Shown piece after piece: positions 58,844-64,000 of a stretch of 64,000 nt of DNA. Below the pieces are notes generated by a model. That model did no database searches. It worked only from the letters and a program-made list of their open reading frames with translations, and was not told the DNA's origin. Source of the DNA: Shewanella sp. ANA-3 (lineage in GTDB: Bacteria; Pseudomonadota; Gammaproteobacteria; Enterobacterales; Shewanellaceae); the NCBI RefSeq assembly GCF_000203935.1, contig NC_008577.1:1612001-1676000 (forward strand). Direction: 5' to 3'. The position numbers and the translations under genes are program-made. How positions within the stretch are numbered: the first letter of the stretch is position 1; the number at the start of each line of letters is the position of its first letter.

Positions 58844-59389
58844 ATGGCTCTCAAAGCGACCGTGTTTAAGGTCAATCTTCAGATCGCCGATATGGACCGA
58901 GGTTATTATCAAGATCATCAGCTGACGTTAGCGCAGCATCCCTCCGAGACCGATGGCCGCATGATGGTGCGTCTGCTGGCCTTTATCCTAAACGCTTCCG
59001 AGACTTTAAGTTTTACTAAGGGATTGTGCGTCGACGATGAGCCTGAGCTGTGGGACAAGAGTCTCTCTGGTGAAGTGGACCTGTGGATTGAGTTTGGCCA
59101 AGCCGATGAGAAATGGCTGCGTAAGGCGAGCGGTCGCGCAAAAGCGGTACAGTTGTTTACCTACGGCGGACGCAGTGTTCCAATTTGGTGGAAACAGAAT
59201 CAAGCGGCCCTAGAGCGTTATAAAAACCTTAAAGTGTGGAATATTGCCGAAGAGTCGGTGACGGCGATGGAGGCCTTAGTGAGCCGCACTATGTCGCTGC
59301 AGGCGTCCATCAGTGAAGGGCAAGTCTGGTTATCGGATAATGAGCACAGTGTGCTTATCGAGCCCGAAATGCTGAAAGATGACCAATAA
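58844..59389 (+). CDS. yaeQ: YaeQ family protein
   Basis: A 181-residue protein matching E. coli YaeQ along its length: MALKATVFKVNLQIADMDR, LTLAQHPSETDGRMMVRLLAF, FTKGLCVDDEPELW, DLWIEFGQADEKWLRKA and IWWKQNQ. The fold is PD-(D/E)XK nuclease-like, but the reaction is unknown; it was linked to suppression of RfaH loss in enterobacteria. In E. coli it lies close to the proS region; here it is about 54 kb away. Confidence 0.93.
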   Translation: MALKATVFKVNLQIADMDRGYYQDHQLTLAQHPSETDGRMMVRLLAFILNASETLSFTKGLCVDDEPELWDKSLSGEVDLWIEFGQADEKWLRKASGRAKAVQLFTYGGRSVPIWWKQNQAALERYKNLKVWNIAEESVTAMEALVSRTMSLQASISEGQVWLSDNEHSVLIEPEMLKDDQ

Positions 59390-59420
59390 AAAAGAGCCTG
59401 CAATTGCAGGCTCTTTGTTT
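59387..59420. terminator. Bidirectional terminator, yaeQ / protease
   Basis: A perfect 26-bp palindrome (59391-59416, arm AAAGAGCCTGCAA) is flanked by A and T runs, serving convergent yaeQ and the subtilase gene. Confidence 0.92.
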
Positions 59421-59429
59421 AGACGAAGA

Positions 59430-61859
59430 TTATTGGAATTTGAGTTCCCAGCTATCGATATAGCCTACGTCGCCACGGCCGCTATCAACCGCTTTGAGTT
59501 TCCACACACCGCTTGACTCCACGCCAGTCATATCAACTGTGTAGCTCTTGTTGATGTTGTCTGCGCCTGCGCCAGTGTTGTTATGCAGTGTTGCTGTTTG
59601 GCCTGTAGGGCTGATGAGCTGCACTTTTAAATCACCAATGTAAGGGTGAACAATATTCACCACGGCAGTCACAGTGCCTGAGTTACCCGTGCGAGTGACT
59701 GTGATAGGGCTAGTGATACCTGCGGTTTTGTTATCAGGAATATTGTAGTTATCAGCATTGGTGTAACTTGCTGGCGTGGTAGGAGTACCACCACCGCTTT
59801 GGGCTGTGTAGCTTGCGGTTAACGATACACCGCTAAAGGCTGAATAGCCTTTCACCATCGCGTAGTAAGTACCAGATTGAACGTTGCTGATTGGGCAAGA
59901 TTCACTGTTACCACCTTTATATGGACGGCAATCGTAGTTTGAGGTCGTTGGCGCTGCGCCGTACTGTACGTACAGATCCGCATCACCCGTGCCACCGTTC
60001 ATCACAAAGCCTAAGTTAGTTGCACCCTGTGGCACTTCAAACGAGAAATGCAGTTCTTCACTGGCGGCGCCGCTTAGACCGGTTTTTGGCACACCGTTCA
60101 CCAACACGCTGTCAGTTGGAGTAGGGTCAACCGGATCCGTTGGACCATTACAGGAAGCATCTAAGAAGGTTTTCGCTGCAACGGCATTGACCAGACCATA
60201 GCCATAGTAGTCATCACGGCCTGCAGTGCCTAAGTCTTCAGCGGTTTGTTTGAGCGCGTTACGTACTTGAGCTGCGCTACATTCTGGGTGGTAGCTCCAC
60301 ACTAAGGTTGCCACACCAGAAACGTGCGGGGTCGCCATCGACGTACCGTTGTAGTACTCGTAGTCCTTATTGCCTTGGTTGCTTACGGTCACTGTTGCAC
60401 CTAACTGGTTACGCAGTGCTAAACCGGTTGCACGGTCAACAGACACTGACACCATGTTGATTTCGCTGTTCGCATCGACCAAGAAGGGGTTTTGTAACCC
60501 AGGTAAGGCGCTGTTACTGTACACGATAACGGCGCTGGCACCTGCATTCTTACAGGCTTTTACTGCGTTGATTTCTGGGTATGAAGTGCCTTGGTTACCC
60601 ACACGCTCAACTAAACACACCTTGTTAGCCATGTTGCCGCAGTTGAAGGTTGAGCCGCTAACCGTACATTCGGCTAAGGTTGCGGTTGCCGTGCCATTGT
60701 ATGGATTGGGCGCGTAGTTGGTGCCCGATGGCGTAAAGCGATTGTGCGGCACAACGCCTGAGTTGAAGTAAGACTGACCACCGATAGTAATATCGGCTAA
60801 GCGACCCTCACCGCGGGTAACGGTAGAGAGAATGGCTTCACCAGGACCCGAGATCTCAACTTGGTTGGTGTACTGAGAGAAAGCTGAGTGGTCTTTATGA
60901 TTATCGACCGATGCCACAGACATCACCGCATCGTACGAAGCAGGGTAACTGTGGGTATTGTTACCATCGTTACCGGCAGCGGCAATCAACAGTACGCCGT
61001 TATTGTAGTGAGCCGCTAACGCGTTACGCTCGGTAGTGCTTGAACCTGCGCCGCCTAAGCTCATGGTGACGACGTTTGCACCATTCGCCACACAGGTATC
61101 GACTGCTGACACCAGTGATGAGGAGTAACCCCAGCCAGCCTCGTTAAAGACTTTAATCACATGGATGTTGGCATTTTGATTTGGCATTACGCCAATCACG
61201 CCATCGTTGTTGGCGATCGCCGCGATAGTACCGGCAACGTGGGTACCATGGGCGTTGTTATTGCCTGGCTCGTACCAGTTACCTGTACCTGAGTTGTTGG
61301 TGCCCGTGACATTGTTTCCGCTTAAGTCGCTATGACCACGGTCATAACCAGAGTCGATAATACAGATGGTACGGTTGCCGGCCTGACTGTCGCTTAATTG
61401 GGTTGCACCCACAAAGGTTTGTCCCCAAGGCGTTGTTTCGCTTAGCAGGTGGCGTGGCATGTCTTCTTCCACATATTCCACATCGGCGCGGGCTCTTAAT
61501 GCCTTAATGCCATTGTTATCCAGCTTAACTGAGTAGCTGTTACTGCGGCCGATACGCTTCATTTCTTTGGCTTGCGCCTTGTTTAGCACACTGTGCTGGG
61601 CGCTAATTTCAGCTACTTGAGGCTGATAATTCATTGTGGTGGCAAGCTGATCGCTGCTCTGCAGGCTGCTTTCAGACATCAAGGCTGGCGCATCGGCATT
61701 TTTAAATTTAACGATATAGCGCTTTGGCAGTGGAGAGGTCTGTGCTTGTTTGGCTGCGGCAAAACCTGGTGCGTCTGGGGCAGCATTAACACCTGCCGAG
61801 ATCGCAATAGCTAAGCTAGATAAACTCAGGGCTATCTTAGTGGTTCGATTGATTGTCAT
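59430..61859 (-). CDS. Secreted S8 (subtilisin-like) serine protease with PA, PPC and P domains
   Basis: An 809-residue extracellular protease. Order: signal peptide (1-26), inhibitor-I9 propeptide (about 46-135), catalytic domain with Asp169 (CIIDSGYD), His204 (NAHGTHVAG), oxyanion Asn297 and Ser507 (NGTSMATPHVSG), a PA domain inserted at about 352-495 between Asn and Ser, a pre-peptidase C-terminal domain (about 590-695) and a proprotein-convertase P domain (about 705-809). PPC and P domains are often removed or used for secretion and folding. Transcribed alone. Related Shewanella enzymes are cold-active alkaline proteases. Confidence 0.95.
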   Translation of the reverse strand: MTINRTTKIALSLSSLAIAISAGVNAAPDAPGFAAAKQAQTSPLPKRYIVKFKNADAPALMSESSLQSSDQLATTMNYQPQVAEISAQHSVLNKAQAKEMKRIGRSNSYSVKLDNNGIKALRARADVEYVEEDMPRHLLSETTPWGQTFVGATQLSDSQAGNRTICIIDSGYDRGHSDLSGNNVTGTNNSGTGNWYEPGNNNAHGTHVAGTIAAIANNDGVIGVMPNQNANIHVIKVFNEAGWGYSSSLVSAVDTCVANGANVVTMSLGGAGSSTTERNALAAHYNNGVLLIAAAGNDGNNTHSYPASYDAVMSVASVDNHKDHSAFSQYTNQVEISGPGEAILSTVTRGEGRLADITIGGQSYFNSGVVPHNRFTPSGTNYAPNPYNGTATATLAECTVSGSTFNCGNMANKVCLVERVGNQGTSYPEINAVKACKNAGASAVIVYSNSALPGLQNPFLVDANSEINMVSVSVDRATGLALRNQLGATVTVSNQGNKDYEYYNGTSMATPHVSGVATLVWSYHPECSAAQVRNALKQTAEDLGTAGRDDYYGYGLVNAVAAKTFLDASCNGPTDPVDPTPTDSVLVNGVPKTGLSGAASEELHFSFEVPQGATNLGFVMNGGTGDADLYVQYGAAPTTSNYDCRPYKGGNSESCPISNVQSGTYYAMVKGYSAFSGVSLTASYTAQSGGGTPTTPASYTNADNYNIPDNKTAGITSPITVTRTGNSGTVTAVVNIVHPYIGDLKVQLISPTGQTATLHNNTGAGADNINKSYTVDMTGVESSGVWKLKAVDSGRGDVGYIDSWELKFQ

Positions 61860-62441
61860 GTTTTTCTTCCATGTTCAATTTAGTGTTAATCATTATTATT
61901 TTGTGCTTTTAAAGAATAACTACGACTCAGATGCTACTCGGTTAGTGAATTTATCTTTGAGGTAAGTATTTGTAAATTAAATGTTAATGGTATGGTGGTT
62001 GGTAAAAACAACTGTGTTGATAAGCGTTTAAAATGAATAAATACTCATGTGTAACAAGTTGTAACCGATATTTTTAAATATTTATGTTTTTTTATGTGGA
62101 AAAGGTGAATAAGCAAATGCGAATTTTTACGCTAAAAATGGCGATATCTTTAAAACGGTGTGAAGTTATTTAATTGAAATTACTTTATATATTTTTTTGG
62201 AATGAATAATTTCAAAAATAGTTTTATCTGTTTGGTTAAGATGTTGAATTTTATTCAAGTGATTGATTATGCGGTTTTATTGAATTTTAGTGTCGGTAGT
62301 TTGTCGTTTGCCAATTTATTGGCTTATTTGCATATCATTAACAGCATAAACGACAGATAAATATCTGTGTCAGGGTAAATGAAAAGAACAAAATACAAAA
62401 AAAGCGCCAACGGGCGCTTTTCATCGTAAATCTCAACAGCG
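61860..62441. promoter_or_regulatory. Protease upstream region
   Basis: About 580 bp, very AT-rich, with runs of T and A and no supported ORF. It should hold the protease promoter on the minus strand; no exact -35/-10 pair or known operator was picked out. The right end carries the rhodanese terminator. Confidence 0.5.
62394..62421 (-). terminator. Terminator of the periplasmic rhodanese gene
   Basis: Stem AAAAGCGCC (62400-62408) with GGCGCTTTT (62413-62421), 4-nt loop, then a T run on the minus strand. Confidence 0.88.
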
Positions 62442-62443
62442 AA

Positions 62444-62842
62444 TTATTCTGTTTTCGGCTGAGCGTCGGCTAAGGTCTGATAACCGCCACCGTTATAGGT
62501 TTGAGTGTAACCCGCTGCGACTAAAGCTTCGGTCGCGATACTGCTGCGTCGACCACTACGGCAATACAACACTACGGGCGCATCTTTGGCGATACCGCGC
62601 TTAGCAAACTCAGCGGCGACTTGCTCAAAGGGAATATTAACCGCATTGGCTAAATGGCCTTCGGCAAACTCCTCTGGGGTGCGAACATCGAGCACCATAG
62701 CGCCAGCAGCGATTTTCTGCCACGCCACTTGGGGCTCTTGATCGGCGGCACTTGCCGCGCTGGGGACTAAGGCGAGTGATGACAGACTCAAGAGGGCCAC
62801 CCCCAGTAAGGTTTTACTGCGACACAGTAACTTGTTGAACAC
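62444..62842 (-). CDS. Periplasmic rhodanese-domain protein
   Basis: About 132 residues from the GTG at 62842, chosen because AAAGGAG lies 7 nt upstream; the longer frame begins at a TTG before that site. A signal peptide (LLGVALLSLSSLALVPSAASA) is followed by one rhodanese domain: VLDVRTPEEFAEGHLANAVNIPF and active-site loop YCRSGRRSS with the catalytic Cys. It should hold persulfide sulfur in the periplasm, like PspE. It follows the DUF2892 gene closely. Confidence 0.92.
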   Translation of the reverse strand: MFNKLLCRSKTLLGVALLSLSSLALVPSAASAADQEPQVAWQKIAAGAMVLDVRTPEEFAEGHLANAVNIPFEQVAAEFAKRGIAKDAPVVLYCRSGRRSSIATEALVAAGYTQTYNGGGYQTLADAQPKTE

Positions 62843-62867
62843 TGACTTTCTCCTTTGCAAATATGCA

Positions 62868-63080
62868 TTAACCTTGTCTAGCGATTTCAGCCTCGGATTT
62901 GACGCCTAGCTTGCGTAATACCATGGCCGCAGGGCAAAAACCCGTAAAAGCGCTTTGGAATAGGTTAGCGCCAACGAAGGCCGTTAACCACAAAAAGTTA
63001 TGGTGTACAAAAGCGGTTAACACCAAAGACAGTAACACCATAAATCCGGCAAAAGCCATAATGCTGCGTTCGAGTGACAT
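62868..63080 (-). CDS. DUF2892 inner-membrane protein
   Basis: A 70-residue protein with two hydrophobic helices (about 6-27 and 30-52) and the family segment RSIMAFAGFMVLLSLV and NLFQSAFTGFCPAAMVLRKLG. The same domain is fused to a rhodanese domain in E. coli YgaP; here the two are separate adjacent genes. A ribosome-binding site (AGGAG) precedes the ATG. Confidence 0.92.
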   Translation of the reverse strand: MSLERSIMAFAGFMVLLSLVLTAFVHHNFLWLTAFVGANLFQSAFTGFCPAAMVLRKLGVKSEAEIARQG

Positions 63081-63138
63081 AGGTTGCTCCTAGAGGCAGC
63101 GCTATGGCTGCCTATTGTGGGTTAATCAGCTGTTTGAG

Positions 63139-64000
63139 TTAAGTTATGCGATTTTTCATCGCCGCGTAGTAAAGCACTGGAATAACGATTAGGGTCAGTA
63201 AGGTCGAGATAAAAATCCCGAAAATCAGACTGATCGCAAGCCCGTTGAAGATAGGGTCGTCCAGGATAAACAGGGCGCCAATCATGGCCGCCAAAGCGGT
63301 CAGCATAATGGGTTTGGCCCGTACGGCGCCCGAGTGGATGACAGCCCGCTCAAAGGGAACCCCTGAGGCGGTTTCCTGATTGATAAAATCCACTAATAAT
63401 ATCGAGTTACGGACAATAATCCCCGCCAAGGCAATCATGCCAATCATAGATGTCGCGGTAAATTGCGCGCCGAGCAGGGCATGCCCCGGCATGACCCCAA
63501 TCACTGTCAGTGGGATCGGCGCCATAATGATAAGCGGCACCAGATAGGATCTAAATTGGGCAACGACCAATAAGTAAATCGCAATCATCCCCACGGCATA
63601 GGCAATGCCCATATCCCTGAAGGTTTCGTAGGTGATCTTCCATTCTCCGTCCCAAAGCACGGCGACTGAGTCTAGTCCGGTTGGTTGGTGGATATAATGC
63701 TGATCGAAACCTAAGCCACCTTCGCCGTCGATTTTACCCGCCATGTCGAACATGCCATAGAGCGGACTGTCGAGCGGACCGGCCATATCGGCAACCACCA
63801 TCACCATAGGGATCATATTCTTATGGATGATAGGAGCATCGATTTTACCGCGCTTAATCGTCACCAGCTCAGACACGGGCACTGATTGCCCCGTTTGGCT
63901 CTGTAGCTTCATATTCAGCACTTGCTCTAAATCGATTTTAGCCCCTTCTTGCAGTTGCAGGCGGATAGGCACAGGTTGCTTCTGCTGCGCGATATGCAAG
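63139..64000 (-). CDS. RND-family efflux permease, C-terminal part (cut by window edge)
   Basis: The last 286 residues of an AcrB/HAE-type transporter; the N-terminal part lies beyond the window. The second periplasmic domain end and TM helices 8-12 are present, with the motif SMIGMIALAGIIVRNSILLVDF and VRAKPIMLTALAAMIGALF. Active proton-relay residues of TM4 are outside the window. It would export drugs, metals or other compounds with a membrane-fusion partner, also expected upstream. DUF2892 and rhodanese genes follow on the same strand. Confidence 0.9.
   Translation of the reverse strand, partial: LHIAQQKQPVPIRLQLQEGAKIDLEQVLNMKLQSQTGQSVPVSELVTIKRGKIDAPIIHKNMIPMVMVVADMAGPLDSPLYGMFDMAGKIDGEGGLGFDQHYIHQPTGLDSVAVLWDGEWKITYETFRDMGIAYAVGMIAIYLLVVAQFRSYLVPLIIMAPIPLTVIGVMPGHALLGAQFTATSMIGMIALAGIIVRNSILLVDFINQETASGVPFERAVIHSGAVRAKPIMLTALAAMIGALFILDDPIFNGLAISLIFGIFISTLLTLIVIPVLYYAAMKNRIT

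Overview
The window looks like chromosomal DNA of a Shewanella, most likely a relative of S. oneidensis. The basis is an OmcA/MtrC-type outer-membrane multihaem cytochrome, a DctBD-controlled DctPQM transporter, CheV, a typical gamma-proteobacterial housekeeping set, and gene orders I recall from that genus. No phage, insertion sequence or CRISPR array is visible. The only mobile-looking structures are tandem tRNA duplications and short tandem repeats.

1-10.4 kb, mostly minus strand: patatin-like lipase, proS, a hexapeptide acyltransferase, trmO, rcsF (rcsF-trmO-proS order as in E. coli, with the acyltransferase inserted), a coupled pair of exported amidohydrolases, and an H-NS-like protein. 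10.5-14.4 kb, plus strand: etfBA behind a PsrA-type box and a LiuR-like palindrome, then a NhaC-type transporter behind a clear lysine riboswitch (hence lysW). 14.4-23.4 kb: M3 oligopeptidase lipoprotein, a nine-CXXCH outer-membrane cytochrome with a collagen-like linker, thymidine kinase, and a very large class A penicillin-binding protein with an insertion. 23.4-30.1 kb, minus strand: dctD, dctB, dctM, dctQ, dctP with a sigma-54 promoter before dctP and hairpins between the cistrons.

30.2-35 kb: six tRNA-Val(TAC) on the minus strand, gltX on the plus strand, then two tRNA-Ala(GGC) and seven tRNA-Glu(TTC) behind one strong promoter. The Glu genes repeat every 175 bp, and the array carries the scar of a deleted unit. 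A heptamer repeated nine times follows. 35.3-41.6 kb: ABC exporter, an Ada-AlkA fusion glycosylase with ogt (alkylation repair), a DEAD-box helicase and a small phosphatase. 41.6-50.7 kb: phospholipase D-family lipoprotein, cheV, sstT, CIA30 protein, Tat-exported GH109-type oxidoreductase fold, rluA, a thioredoxin-like membrane protein and acpH.

50.8-59.4 kb: queA-tgt (queuosine) joined to yajC-secD-secF (Sec accessory complex), then a DUF2007 protein, a rhodanese, a stand-alone sirohaem synthase of the CysG N-terminal type, and yaeQ. 59.4-64 kb: a secreted subtilase with PA, PPC and P domains, a periplasmic rhodanese with a DUF2892 membrane protein, and the C-terminal part of an RND efflux pump cut by the window edge.

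Most of the window is ordinary core genome. The most informative signals are regulatory (lysine riboswitch, PsrA/LiuR-like sites, sigma-54 promoter with inverted repeats), the tRNA array with its deletion scar, the nine-haem cytochrome, the amidohydrolase pair in which only one of three modules keeps its visible metal motif, and the insertion in the penicillin-binding protein. I did not find a clearly new system.
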